From the NCBI RefSeq assembly GCF_025061645.1, contig NZ_JANYMP010000007.1:42358-106357 (forward strand): a stretch of DNA of 64,000 nt, given 5' to 3'. The DNA comes from Umezawaea endophytica. GTDB lineage: Bacteria > Actinomycetota > Actinomycetes > Mycobacteriales > Pseudonocardiaceae. Shown here in pieces: positions 48,186 through 58,528 of this stretch. The notes below the pieces were generated by a model. That model ran no database searches. It saw only the letters and a program-made list of their open reading frames with translations, and had not been told where the DNA came from. A program made the translations under genes and the position numbers. How positions within the stretch are numbered: position 1 is the first letter of the stretch; each line of letters starts with the position of its first letter.

Positions 48186-49293
48186 CCACCCGGTCGTCGG
48201 CGGGCTGGTGGGCTTCGGGCGCGCGCTCCGGTCCGAGGGGCTCGTGGTCGGCACCGGTGACGCGCTGGTGTTCTGCGCCGCCGCCGCGGTGCTGGACCCG
48301 ACCGACCTGGCCGACCTGTACTGGGCGGGTCGCACGGCGCTGGTCGTGCGGCGCGACGACATCCCGGTGTACGACGAGGTCTTCCGGCGCTACTTCCTTG
48401 GCGCGGACGCGTCCGGGGACTCGGTGCCGACGCTGAAGGCGACCCCGGCGGGCGAATCGGCGGCCACGGTCGTCGTGCCCGCGACCGACCCCGGCGCGCC
48501 GGGCGACCAGGAGCAGCGGCTCGGGCTGGCGGCGTCCGATGTGGACGTGCTGCGGCACCGGTCGTTCGCGGCCTGCACGGACGAGGAACTGGCCGCGCTG
48601 CGCCGGATCACGGCGCGGATGCGGCTGGCCCCGCCCCGACGGCGCAGCCGCCGCACCCGCGCCGCCACCTCGGGACGGCTGCCCGACCTGCGGCGGACGA
48701 TCCGCCACGCCCTGCGCACCCAGGGCGAACTGGTCGAGGTGCGCCGCCGACGACGCCGCGTCCGGCCAAGGCCGCTCGTGCTCATCCTCGACGTGTCGGG
48801 GTCGATGGCGGACTACTCGCGGGCACTGGTGCAGTTCGCCCACACCGCGGGGCGGGCCACCCGCCGGGTCGAGGTGTTCTGCTTCGGCACCAGGCTGACG
48901 CGCGTCACCCACGCCCTGCGGTCGCGCGGCGTGGACGAGGCGCTGCGGCGGGCGGCGGACGTGGTCGTCGACTGGGAGGGCGGGACCAGGATCGGCGACT
49001 CGCTCGACCGGTTCGTCCGGGACCGGCGCGGCCTGTCGCGGGGCGGCGTCGTGGTGATCTGCTCCGACGGGCTCGACCGGGGCGACCCCGACGTGCTGGC
49101 CACGGCGATGGCCCGGCTGTCCAGGCTGTGCCACCGGATCGTCTGGCTGAACCCGCACCGGGGCAACGACCCCCGCCACCGACCGCGGACGCTCGGCATG
49201 GCGGTCGTCGAACCGCACGTCGACGTGCTGCTGTCCGGCCACGACCTGGGCAGCCTGGAGGAGTTCGCCGAGTTACTGCCCGCACTGGGATGA
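48178..49293 (+). CDS. coxE: VWA-domain protein, CoxE-type (locus A)
   Basis: This 371-residue protein has a long N-terminal helical region with basic linker (RRSRRTRAATSGRLPDLRRT) and a C-terminal von Willebrand A domain with the metal motif DVSGSMADYSR (about 200-215) and CSDGLDRGDP. VWA proteins paired with MoxR ATPases act as chaperone adaptors; CoxE works with CoxD in CO dehydrogenase maturation. The ATG overlaps the ATPase gene by eight bases. A second CoxD/CoxE pair exists in locus B. Confidence 0.88.
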
Positions 49294-49303
49294 GGAGGGG
49301 CGC

Positions 49304-49579
49304 GTGACGCGACGCTGGAGCGTCGGCATCGAGGCCGAGGGCGACCGGGTGCTGACCCACGACGAGATCCTGGACCTGGCCGACGCCGTGGCGGCGAGCG
49401 GCGGTATCGCCTCGGGCATCGGCACCACGCGGTACGGCGCGCGGCTGCTCGTCGTGGCCGATACCCGCGAGGAGGCCGTCGAGCGGGCCACCGCGGAGTT
49501 CACCGCCGCCGCCCGCACGGCGAACCTGCCGGAGTACCCGATCGCCCGCGTGGAGGCCGTCGGCGAGGACGAGGATTAG
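49304..49579 (+). CDS. Unrecognised small protein downstream of coxE (locus A)
   Basis: This 91-residue protein (GTG start, GAGGAGGGG upstream) begins TRRWSVGIEAEGDRVLTHDE and contains LADAVAASGGIASGIGT and TREEAVERATAEFTAAA. A beta-alpha-beta arrangement is likely. I do not recognise the family. It follows coxE in the same operon and its 3' end overlaps the GIY-YIG-like gene tail by four bases. No function is assigned. Confidence 0.7.
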   Translation: MTRRWSVGIEAEGDRVLTHDEILDLADAVAASGGIASGIGTTRYGARLLVVADTREEAVERATAEFTAAARTANLPEYPIARVEAVGEDED

Positions 49580-50004
49580 CGCTCGTTCGGGTCGCGGCTG
49601 GTCGTCAACGGGCTCGTGGTGCGGGCCTCGTACTCGCCGATCCACGCGGGTTTCCAGGCCCTGTCGTACTTCTGCCGGTTGCAGTGCGGCTGGTACACCG
49701 ACACCAGCTCGTTCGCGATCTGCTCGCGGTGCGCGGCGGTGCCGCCCGGCACCTCGAACGTCGCGACGCGCACCTTCCACCTGGACGTCGCCCGGCTCAC
49801 CCAGCAGGCCGCGCGCGGGTGCCGGAACGGGAAGCCCTCGGTCGTCAGGTCGTCGCTGTGGCCGACGTAGATCACCGCGTACCGGTTCGCCCGCTCCAGC
49901 TCGTACAGGACGGCGTACACGGCGGGCGTGCTCGGCGGCGTCCACCCGCCGAGCACGCGCGGACCCTCGAACAGGTACCCCGCCGCCGAACCGAGCCGGA
50001 TCAC
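49576..50004 (-). CDS. GIY-YIG-like protein at the end of cox locus A
   Basis: This 142-residue protein resembles a small GIY-YIG domain: PAVYAVLYE (28-34), IYVGHSDDL (45-53), a mid arginine region, and REQIANELVSVYQPHCNRQ (93-111), which matches the E-x-x-L and late N pattern. The first glycine of GIY is changed to Ala-Val-Tyr, so nuclease activity is uncertain. It starts with a GTG overlapping the stop of the preceding membrane gene (GTGA) and therefore belongs to the same operon. Why it is in a CO dehydrogenase locus is unknown. Confidence 0.6.
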   Translation of the reverse strand: MIRLGSAAGYLFEGPRVLGGWTPPSTPAVYAVLYELERANRYAVIYVGHSDDLTTEGFPFRHPRAACWVSRATSRWKVRVATFEVPGGTAAHREQIANELVSVYQPHCNRQKYDRAWKPAWIGEYEARTTSPLTTSRDPNER

Positions 50005-50363
50005 GAGGGGTGGTAGCCGACCGTCTCGTGCAGCCGTGACCGGCGGGTGCCGGACGCGGGTCGCGCCACCCGCCGCTCCGGCGGCGGCGGAGGAGGTGCC
50101 ACCTTCGCCACGATCTGCTCGGCGAACGCGTAGAGCAGCGGCAGCGCGCTCGCGACCACCTTGCCGCTGCGGTTGACGTGCTCCAGCCCCGGCACGATGT
50201 CGGCCGCGTGCGCGTTGATCGTCTTCACGTGCTCGCCGCACCTCTCCAGGTTCACCGCGATCCGGGTGAGCAGGGAACCGATCCACCACAGGAAGAACGC
50301 GAGCCCGGCGATCAGCGCGACGACCTCGACGACCGTCAGGACGACCAGCGTCGTGGTGCTCAT
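50001..50363 (-). CDS. Small one-helix membrane protein 5 of cox locus A
   Basis: This 120-residue protein has one N-terminal transmembrane helix (about 6-30, VVLTVVEVVALIAGLAFFLWWIG), a helical segment (LTRIAVNLERCGEHVKTI) and a proline-rich basic tail (KVAPPPPPPERRVARP). It is the last and largest of five tandem genes with the same layout. It overlaps the GIY-YIG-like gene by four bases and the previous membrane gene by four. It is probably anchored with the tail in the cytoplasm. No characterised homologue is recognised. Confidence 0.8.
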   Translation of the reverse strand: MSTTTLVVLTVVEVVALIAGLAFFLWWIGSLLTRIAVNLERCGEHVKTINAHAADIVPGLEHVNRSGKVVASALPLLYAFAEQIVAKVAPPPPPPERRVARPASGTRRSRLHETVGYHPS

Positions 50364-50647
50364 GACCTCTCTCCCGCCGCCGCCCGGCCGAGGAGCAGGT
50401 GGTGCCGCAGGCCTTCCGCGAGCACGGCGTCGACCCCGTCACCGGTCTTCGGGATCAGCGCGGCGTGCTTGGTGTTCTCCGTGACGGCTTCCAGCGTGTC
50501 GCGCACCGCGGCCACCCTGGTGTCGATCAGCTTCACGAAGTGCACCAGCACGCTCAACAAGGCGACCACCGCGAGGATTACCACCAGTCCGAGGACGAGG
50601 ATCGTGGTCCAGTAGGTGACTTCGTTGTCCGCCAAGGCCAGCGCCAT
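50360..50647 (-). CDS. Small one-helix membrane protein 4 of cox locus A
   Basis: This 95-residue protein has an N-terminal transmembrane helix (about 12-37, YWTTILVLGLVVILAVVALL), then a helix with LIDTRVAAVRDTLEAVTENT and a short polar tail. Its VTENTKHAALI stretch resembles AETNTAPLAAL in the neighbouring protein 3. It overlaps the next gene by four bases. Function unknown. Confidence 0.75.
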   Translation of the reverse strand: MALALADNEVTYWTTILVLGLVVILAVVALLSVLVHFVKLIDTRVAAVRDTLEAVTENTKHAALIPKTGDGVDAVLAEGLRHHLLLGRAAAGERS

Positions 50648-50649
50648 GG

Positions 50650-50916
50650 TCAGCCTCCCAGCCGGGAGCGGCCGCGGGCGAGCCCGGCGACGATCGTCTC
50701 CGCGTGGTCGATGGTGGTGGTGAGCGCCGCGAGCGGCGCCGTGTTCGTCTCGGCCCGCTTCAGCGCGGCGTCGATCCGGGGAGCCTGCCTGCCGATCCGC
50801 CTGGCCAGCACGATGATCGGGGTCACCAGCGCGACGACCGCGACCACCACGACGAGCCCGATGACCAGGCCGGTGGTCCAGCCCGCCAGGTCGGCGTCCT
50901 GGGCGAGTGCCCTCAT
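50650..50916 (-). CDS. Small one-helix membrane protein 3 of cox locus A
   Basis: This 88-residue protein has an N-terminal transmembrane helix (about 12-36, GWTTGLVIGLVVVVAVVALV) followed by RRIGRQAPRIDAALKRAETN and TTTIDHAETIVAGLARGR. The first half is closely similar to protein 4, including WTT[GI]LV[IL]GLVV, so the two are probably tandem duplicates. Two bases separate it from protein 4. Function unknown. Confidence 0.75.
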   Translation of the reverse strand: MRALAQDADLAGWTTGLVIGLVVVVAVVALVTPIIVLARRIGRQAPRIDAALKRAETNTAPLAALTTTIDHAETIVAGLARGRSRLGG

Positions 50917-50929
50917 CGAAGTCCTCCCC

Positions 50930-51157
50930 TCAGACCGTTTCGGTCCAGTCGCGCACGGGTTTTAGGTTGCCGTTGACCGACACGAGCCGGGATGGGACGG
51001 TGCCGGTCCGGTCCGCGATCGACTCGACGCCGCCGATGAGCGCGTCGAGCGCGCCCGTGACGTGCTTGAGGTGCACGATGACGCGCAGCAGGGCGACCGC
51101 GGTCAACGCGATGATCAGGGCGGCAGCCACCAGCGTGACCCACGCAACCACCGGCAT
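50930..51157 (-). CDS. Small one-helix membrane protein 2 of cox locus A
   Basis: This 75-residue protein has an N-terminal transmembrane helix (about 4-27, VAWVTLVAAALIIALTAVALL) and an amphipathic segment VIVHLKHVTGALDALIGGVE, followed by VNGNLKPVRDW. The architecture matches the other four proteins. The start is ATG after CGGAGGGAC. Function unknown. Confidence 0.72.
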   Translation of the reverse strand: MPVVAWVTLVAAALIIALTAVALLRVIVHLKHVTGALDALIGGVESIADRTGTVPSRLVSVNGNLKPVRDWTETV

Positions 51158-51179
51158 GGTCCTGTCCCTCCGCGAGTTC

Positions 51180-51437
51180 CTACGAGTCCAGCAGCTTCTG
51201 CACGCTGCCCGCGTACCGCACGGCGCCGACCCGGATCTCCTCCACGGTCTCGTCGGTGGTGGCGAGCAGCGCGGGCACGGGTTCGAGCCCGTCGTTCAGG
51301 GCCACGCCGTCGGCGAGGATCCCGTCGGCGGCGTCGCGGATCCGCTCGACGGCGGCCAGGACCCGGTTGAGCAGCGCGATCACGACCGGCAGCACCACGA
51401 GCAGCAGGACCAGCGCGCCAATCCACCACAGCACCAT
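51180..51437 (-). CDS. Small one-helix membrane protein 1 of cox locus A
   Basis: This 85-residue protein starts MVLWWIGALVLLLVVLPVVI, a transmembrane helix, and continues with NRVLAAVERIRDAADGILAD and LLATTDETVEEIRVGAVRYA. It is the first of the five tandem genes after coxG, ten bases from it. Function unknown; one-helix architecture suggests a membrane scaffold. Confidence 0.75.
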   Translation of the reverse strand: MVLWWIGALVLLLVVLPVVIALLNRVLAAVERIRDAADGILADGVALNDGLEPVPALLATTDETVEEIRVGAVRYAGSVQKLLDS

Positions 51438-51447
51438 CCGAACCCCC

Positions 51448-52035
51448 CTACCTCGTGGCCGCGCGCCGCCGCGCGGTCGAGCCGAAGAACCGCCAGAACA
51501 CCCGCTTCAACGCCGTCAGCGCCGCCGTGAGCCCGATCGCGAAACCGCTCGCCGCGGACGACGTCGCCGAGCGCTCCTCACCGCGGGTCCACCTGGGGAT
51601 GTCCGCGGCGACGTTGTCGGCGAACCGGGCCAGCAGCACCGTCGTGACGTCGGTGATCATGCCCCGGCCGTACTGCGCCGCGGCGCCGGAGACCTGGAGG
51701 TCCTGCACGACCTCGACCAGCGTCCCGCCGGACGTCCGGGTCAGGGTCGCCGTCAGCTTGAGCGCGGCCTGCCCCTTGCCCTTCTCCTCCGCGCCCACCG
51801 CGTCGAGCACGACCTTGCGGCCCGCCTCGTCGCGCTCGACGATCCGGGCGGTGCCGCCGAACCGCAGCGACACCGGGCCCATCCGCACGCTCACCCGGCC
51901 CCGGTAGGTGTCCTCGTCGACGACCTCGGTCAGCTCGGTGCCCGGCAGGTTCGGCGCCATCCTCGGCACGTCCAGCAGGTACGCCCAAACGCGCTCGACC
52001 GGCGCGGGCACCTCGAAGTCACTGGTGATCAGCAT
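51448..52035 (-). CDS. coxG: CoxG-type SRPBCC protein (locus A)
   Basis: This 195-residue protein has the CoxG/SRPBCC fold (FEVPAPVERVWAYLLDVPRMAPNLPG, and GKGQAALKLTATLTRTSGGT) and a C-terminal hydrophobic, basic tail (GLTAALTALKRVFWRFFG) that could insert in or bind the membrane. In Oligotropha, CoxG recruits CO dehydrogenase to the inner face of the membrane. It follows coxL by ten bases and precedes five membrane proteins, which supports a membrane-docking role. Start codon ATG with GAGGGA upstream. Confidence 0.9.
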   Translation of the reverse strand: MLITSDFEVPAPVERVWAYLLDVPRMAPNLPGTELTEVVDEDTYRGRVSVRMGPVSLRFGGTARIVERDEAGRKVVLDAVGAEEKGKGQAALKLTATLTRTSGGTLVEVVQDLQVSGAAAQYGRGMITDVTTVLLARFADNVAADIPRWTRGEERSATSSAASGFAIGLTAALTALKRVFWRFFGSTARRRAATR

Positions 52036-52045
52036 CGGCCCTCCC

Positions 52046-54420
<2,375 letters not shown>

Positions 54421-54424
<4 letters not shown>

Positions 54425-54915
54425 CGCACACCTCCGGTCCCGGCAGGCCGGAGCTTGGCGGCGGCCCACAGGACTGCCTTGACGATGTTCTGGTACCCCG
54501 TGCAGCGGCACAGGTTCCCCGACAGGGCCCAGCGGACCTCTTCCTCGGTGGGCTCGGGGTTGCGCTCCAGCAGCGCCAGCGCGCTCATCATCATCCCCGG
54601 CGTGCAGAAGCCGCACTGGAGCCCGTGCTCCTCCTGGAAGCCCTCCTGCACCGGGTGGAGTTCACTCGCCCGCGTCAGGCCCTCGACCGTGCGCACCTCG
54701 TGGCCGTCGGCCTGGACGGCGAGCATCGTGCACGACTTCACCGCGCTGCCATCGACGAGCACGGTGCACGCGCCGCAACTCGTGGTGTCGCAACCGATGT
54801 GCGTTCCGGTCAGCCCCAGGCCCTCGCGGAGCAGGTGGGCGAGCAGCACCCTCGGCTCCAGTTCGACGGCGCGGGCCTCGCCGTTGACCGTGATCGTCAC
54901 CTGTCGCTTGAACAC
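54421..54915 (-). CDS. coxS: CO dehydrogenase small [2Fe-2S] subunit (locus A)
   Basis: This 164-residue protein has the plant-type [2Fe-2S] motif [13 protein letters not shown] with the fourth cysteine in VKSCT (about residues 42-63). It also has the second proximal cluster motif LQCGFCTPG and LCRCTGY. It carries electrons from the molybdenum centre to FAD. The GTG follows GGAGG by seven bases. Its stop overlaps coxL; coxM lies upstream. Length and motifs are typical. Confidence 0.95.
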
Positions 54916-54934
54916 ACCGACTCCTCCCTGCCGA

Positions 54935-55801
54935 TCACGCCGCGACCGCCGGGCGCGGGTGGAGCGCGCGTTCCACGAACGTGCGCACGACGTGGCGCTT
55001 GTAGGCCTCGCTGCCCCGGTGGTCGGTGCGCGGCTTCGCCGCCTCGGCCGCGAGCCGTGCCGACTCGGCGATGGTCGCCCGGTCGAGCGTGCTGCCGACG
55101 AGCACGCGCTCGGCGTCGACGGCCTTGATGTTGTTGGCCCCGACCCCGGTCAGCGCGATGCCCGCGCGGGTGACCGTGCCGTCGGAGGTCTCCACCGCGA
55201 CGGCGACGCCGACGGTCGCGAAGTCGCCGACCCGTCGCTCCAGCTTCAGGTACCGGCCCAGCGGAACACCCCGCGGCACCGGGACCCTGGCCTCCACGGC
55301 GAGTTCGCCGGGCCTCAGCGCGTTCTGGAACGGCCCGGTCACGAACTCGGTCACCGGGATGACGCGCCGTCCGGCCGCGCTCACCGCGACGACCTCGCCG
55401 TCGAGCGCGAGCATCACCGACGCCCAGTCGCCCTGCGGGTCGGCGTGGCACAGCGATCCGACGAGCGTGCCGCGGTTGCGCACGATCGGGTCGGCGATCA
55501 ACGGTGCCGCGGCGGCCATGGTCGGTCTGAGGTCGCCGAGCACGTCGGAGAACTCCAGGTCGACGTGCCTGCACAGCGCGCCGATCTCCAGCACGCCGGA
55601 CGCGGCCTCGCGGTGGTAGCCCAGACCGGGGACGTTGTTGATGTCCACGAGCAGTTCCGGCGACGCGAAGCGGAGCTTCACCATCGGGATCAGGCTCTGG
55701 CCGCCCGCGAGGACCTTCGCCTCGTCGCCGTGCTCGGCCAGGAGCGCGAGCGCCTCGTCCAGGGAACGCGGTGCCTCGTAGCGGAACCGTGCGGGGTACA
55801 T
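54935..55801 (-). CDS. coxM: CO dehydrogenase medium FAD subunit (locus A)
   Basis: This 288-residue FAD subunit has the family motifs [13 protein letters not shown] (about 34-46) and [15 protein letters not shown] near residue 110, which bind FAD. It accepts electrons from CoxS and passes them to the respiratory chain. The ATG has AGGAG upstream. It is followed by coxS in the operon. The small 78-residue protein gene precedes it by ten bases. Confidence 0.95.
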   Translation of the reverse strand: MYPARFRYEAPRSLDEALALLAEHGDEAKVLAGGQSLIPMVKLRFASPELLVDINNVPGLGYHREAASGVLEIGALCRHVDLEFSDVLGDLRPTMAAAAPLIADPIVRNRGTLVGSLCHADPQGDWASVMLALDGEVVAVSAAGRRVIPVTEFVTGPFQNALRPGELAVEARVPVPRGVPLGRYLKLERRVGDFATVGVAVAVETSDGTVTRAGIALTGVGANNIKAVDAERVLVGSTLDRATIAESARLAAEAAKPRTDHRGSEAYKRHVVRTFVERALHPRPAVAA

Positions 55802-55811
55802 CGCGCTCCTC

Positions 55812-56048
55812 CTACAAGTTCGGGCGCGGCTCGACGACCGCGACGGGCAGCGACTCGTCGGACGGGTCGGGTCGGGGTTCCTGGTGCGGCGGCCACGGTC
55901 CCCGAACGGGCTGGCTCGCCACCTTCATCCACTCCACGACGGCGGGGAAGGCCCAAATGGTGGGGCTCCCACCGGTCTTCGGCGCACCCGCGAACAACTC
56001 GGCCATCCGCGGGTTGCCCTGGTGGTCACCGCTGGACTCGTGCCGCAT
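55812..56048 (-). CDS. Small proline-rich protein before coxM (locus A)
   Basis: This 78-residue protein reads MRHESSGDHQGNPRMAELFA, then a WAFPAVVEWMKVAS segment and a proline-rich tail. GGGAG lies seven to eight bases upstream of the ATG and the stop lies ten bases before coxM, so it is probably the first gene of the locus A operon. No family is recognised. An alternative is that it is a translated leader without function. Confidence 0.5.
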   Translation of the reverse strand: MRHESSGDHQGNPRMAELFAGAPKTGGSPTIWAFPAVVEWMKVASQPVRGPWPPHQEPRPDPSDESLPVAVVEPRPNL

Positions 56049-56128
56049 CGGACCGCTCCCGTGCTCGACGCTGAGCTGACCTCCCGATCGTCGGGACGCG
56101 GATCACGCCCCGCAAGCGACGGGTAACC

Positions 56129-56140
56129 CATTGCTTAATG
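56129..56140. promoter_or_regulatory. Possible LysR-type site upstream of cox locus A
   Basis: CATT-GCTT-AATG (56129-56140), a short dyad, lies in the 100 bases between the LysR stop and the start of the locus A operon. The GCTTA core recurs in the site upstream of locus B (57124-57141). It is a candidate LysR box. Confidence 0.4.
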
Positions 56141-56148
56141 ACGCCGGA

Positions 56149-57099
56149 TCAGCTCCACAGGGTCACGTACACCGGCGGCCGGAACCGCGACGGCGGCACA
56201 CCCGCGCCCGGCTCGCTCATCACGTGCAGCGCCTCCGCGGTCGAGAGGTAGTGGCGGAACGTCTCGGCCACGACCGACCGGCGCTCCGGCACCAGGGTGG
56301 TGAGGTACCAGGTCGACTCGGCCGGGGTCACGGCCGTGGGCACCACCCGCAGTTCACCCCGGCGCAGGCGGGCGGTGACCAGGTGGGCGGGCGCGATGGC
56401 GACGCCCGCGCCGTCCGCGGCGGCCGCCCACGCCGCCGTCTGGCCGGGGAACACCCGGATGCGCGACTCCGCGACGCGGAGCCTGCCGAGCAGCCTGCCG
56501 ACGTCGCTGGACGGGTCCGCGCCGGACGAGTCGACCAGCCACGACCAGTCCCCCGGACCACCCGGCGGCTTGACTGCTCCCGCGACCACGACGAGGCGCG
56601 TGCGGAACACCGGTTCGCTGACCAGTTCGCCCGCCGGGTCCCTGGTGGAGACCAGGCGGGGCCCGAGGGCCACGTCGGCGAAGCGGTTCGCGAGCAGCAC
56701 CGGCATCTCGTCGGAGGCGGCCATGCCGACCGTCACGTCGATGGCGCGGCCGGAGCGGTCGGCGAACGCGTTCACCAGCGGCGCGGCCACGACCTCCATG
56801 ACCGTGCCGGACGTGACCACCCGCAACTGCCGGGGCGCGCCCTTGCCCACTCGCACGGCGGCTTCGGCGTCGGCGCCGAGCGCGACCATCTGCGAGGCGA
56901 TCGGCAGCAGCCTCGCGCCCGCCGCGGTCAGCCGCATGCCGGACCCGGCGCGGCTCAGCAGCGGATCACCGAGCTGTTGGCGCAGCGACGCGAGCGCCTG
57001 GGAGACAGCGGGTTCGCTGACCCCCAGCGCCGTCGCCGCCGCCTTCACCGAACCGAGCTTGGCCACCAGCACGAACGTGCTCAACTGCGTGAGCGTCAT
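56149..57099 (-). CDS. LysR-family transcriptional regulator between the cox loci
   Basis: This 316-residue protein has an N-terminal winged HTH (about 1-60, TFVLVAKLGSVKAAATALGV, then SEPAVSQALASLRQQLGDPL) and a periplasmic-binding-like effector domain. It is placed between two CO dehydrogenase operons, one downstream on the same strand and one divergent, so it likely controls both. The ATG follows CACAAT by six bases without a ribosome-binding site, suggesting leaderless translation. The effector is unknown. Confidence 0.92.
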   Translation of the reverse strand: MTLTQLSTFVLVAKLGSVKAAATALGVSEPAVSQALASLRQQLGDPLLSRAGSGMRLTAAGARLLPIASQMVALGADAEAAVRVGKGAPRQLRVVTSGTVMEVVAAPLVNAFADRSGRAIDVTVGMAASDEMPVLLANRFADVALGPRLVSTRDPAGELVSEPVFRTRLVVVAGAVKPPGGPGDWSWLVDSSGADPSSDVGRLLGRLRVAESRIRVFPGQTAAWAAAADGAGVAIAPAHLVTARLRRGELRVVPTAVTPAESTWYLTTLVPERRSVVAETFRHYLSTAEALHVMSEPGAGVPPSRFRPPVYVTLWS

Positions 57100-57105
57100 G
57101 CGATC

Positions 57106-57141
57106 ATTGTGTCCCCGGTCACTGTTAAGGGAATGCTTATC
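57106..57141. promoter_or_regulatory. LysR promoter and LTTR box between LysR and locus B
   Basis: CACAAT on the minus strand (57106-57111) is the -10-like hexamer of the LysR gene. GTTAAGG-GAAT-GCTTATC (57124-57141) is an interrupted dyad with 5 of 7 paired positions, near the expected -35 region and 54-71 bases upstream of coxM of locus B. This is a typical LysR autoregulatory layout. Confidence 0.5.
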
Positions 57142-57194
57142 GCCCGATTGCCCGCGGACGACCGCGCCCGGCACCATGCGCTTGGGAGGGCTCG

Positions 57195-58055
57195 ATGCAG
57201 GTACCCGCCTCGTTCCAATACCGGAAGGCGACGTCCGTCGCGCACGCCCTCTCGCTGCTCGCCGAGTACGGCCCCGAGGCCAGGGTCGTCGCGGGTGGCC
57301 ACAGCCTGCTGCCGATGATGAAGCTGCGGCTCGCGCACCCCGAGGCCCTGGTCGACATCAACGACCTGGCCGAACTGGCGGAGATCCGCGTCGAGGGCGG
57401 CGCGCTGGTGATCGGCGCGCTGGTGCGGCACGCCGAACTGCTGTCGTCCGCCGTCGCCGGGCGGCACTTCCCGATCCTGCACGACGCCGAGCGCGTGATC
57501 GCGGACCCGATCGTGCGCAACCGCGGGACGGTCGGCGGCTCGCTGTGCCAGGCCGATCCGTCGGAGGACCTGTCGGCGGTGTTCGCGGCGCTGCGCGCCG
57601 AACTGGTGGTGCGGGGCCTCGACGGCGAGCGCGTGGTGGCCGCGCGGGACTTCTTCGTCGGCCCGTACGAGACGGTGCTCGCCGACGGTGAACTGCTGGT
57701 GGCGATCCGGGTGCCGATCCGGCCGTCGGTGAGCGCGTACGTCAAGGTCGACCGCAGGGCCGGGGACTGGGCGGTCGGCGCCGCCGCGGCCGTCCTGGAA
57801 CTGGCGGGCGGGGTCGTCGCCGAGGTCGGGATCGGGCTGACCGCGCTCGGCGCGCGGAAGTTCGTGGCCGCCGAGGCCGAGGACCACCTGCGGGCCGGAC
57901 CGCCCAGCGGCGAGCGGTTCGCCGAGGCGGCCCGGATCGCCGCCGCGCACTGCGCCCCGACGGCCGACCAGCGCGGGCCGGTGGACTACAAGCGCCACCT
58001 CGCCGGAGAACTGGTGGCCAGGGCGCTGCGCGGCGCGGTGGGGCGGGCCGCCTGA
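57195..58055 (+). CDS. coxM: CO dehydrogenase-type medium FAD subunit (locus B)
   Basis: This 286-residue FAD subunit shows [13 protein letters not shown] (about 34-46) and [15 protein letters not shown] near residue 113, the two FAD-binding motifs of the molybdenum hydroxylase family. The ATG has GGGAGGG upstream. It shares clear similarity with the locus A protein but is not identical. It overlaps coxS by one base. It is divergent from the LysR gene. Confidence 0.93.
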   Translation: MQVPASFQYRKATSVAHALSLLAEYGPEARVVAGGHSLLPMMKLRLAHPEALVDINDLAELAEIRVEGGALVIGALVRHAELLSSAVAGRHFPILHDAERVIADPIVRNRGTVGGSLCQADPSEDLSAVFAALRAELVVRGLDGERVVAARDFFVGPYETVLADGELLVAIRVPIRPSVSAYVKVDRRAGDWAVGAAAAVLELAGGVVAEVGIGLTALGARKFVAAEAEDHLRAGPPSGERFAEAARIAAAHCAPTADQRGPVDYKRHLAGELVARALRGAVGRAA

Positions 58056-58528
58056 TGCAGATCGCGGTGGTCGTCAACGGCGAGGAGCACGTGCGCGACG
58101 TCGAGCCGCGGCTGCTGCTCGTGCACTTCCTGCGCGAGGACCTGGGACTGACCGGCACGCACTGGGGCTGCGACACCTCCAACTGCGGCGTGTGCGTCGT
58201 GCACCTGGACGGCGTGCCGGTGAAGTCGTGCACGGTGCTCGCGGTGATGGCGGACGGGCGCGAGGTGCGCACGGTCGAAGGGCTGGCGCGCGGCGCGGAC
58301 CTCGACCCGGTGCAGCGGGGCTTCATCGCCTGCCACGGCTTGCAGTGCGGCTTCTGCACGCCGGGGATGCTGATGACCGCCCGCTGGCTGCTCGACCACG
58401 ACCCTGATCCGTCCACAGAGGACATCCGCGCGGCGCTGTCCGGGCAGCTCTGCCGGTGCACCGGTTACGAGAACATCGTCCGCTCGGTCCGATGGGCCGC
58501 CGAGAACGGGTCGGAGGCTGCCTCGTGA
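58055..58528 (+). CDS. coxS: CO dehydrogenase-type [2Fe-2S] subunit (locus B)
   Basis: This 157-residue protein has [15 protein letters not shown] with the fourth cysteine in VKSCT, followed by [10 protein letters not shown] and LCRCTGY, the two [2Fe-2S] sites. The ATG overlaps the coxM stop by one base and its stop overlaps the GTG of coxL by four. It transfers electrons within the locus B hydroxylase. Confidence 0.93.
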   Translation: MQIAVVVNGEEHVRDVEPRLLLVHFLREDLGLTGTHWGCDTSNCGVCVVHLDGVPVKSCTVLAVMADGREVRTVEGLARGADLDPVQRGFIACHGLQCGFCTPGMLMTARWLLDHDPDPSTEDIRAALSGQLCRCTGYENIVRSVRWAAENGSEAAS

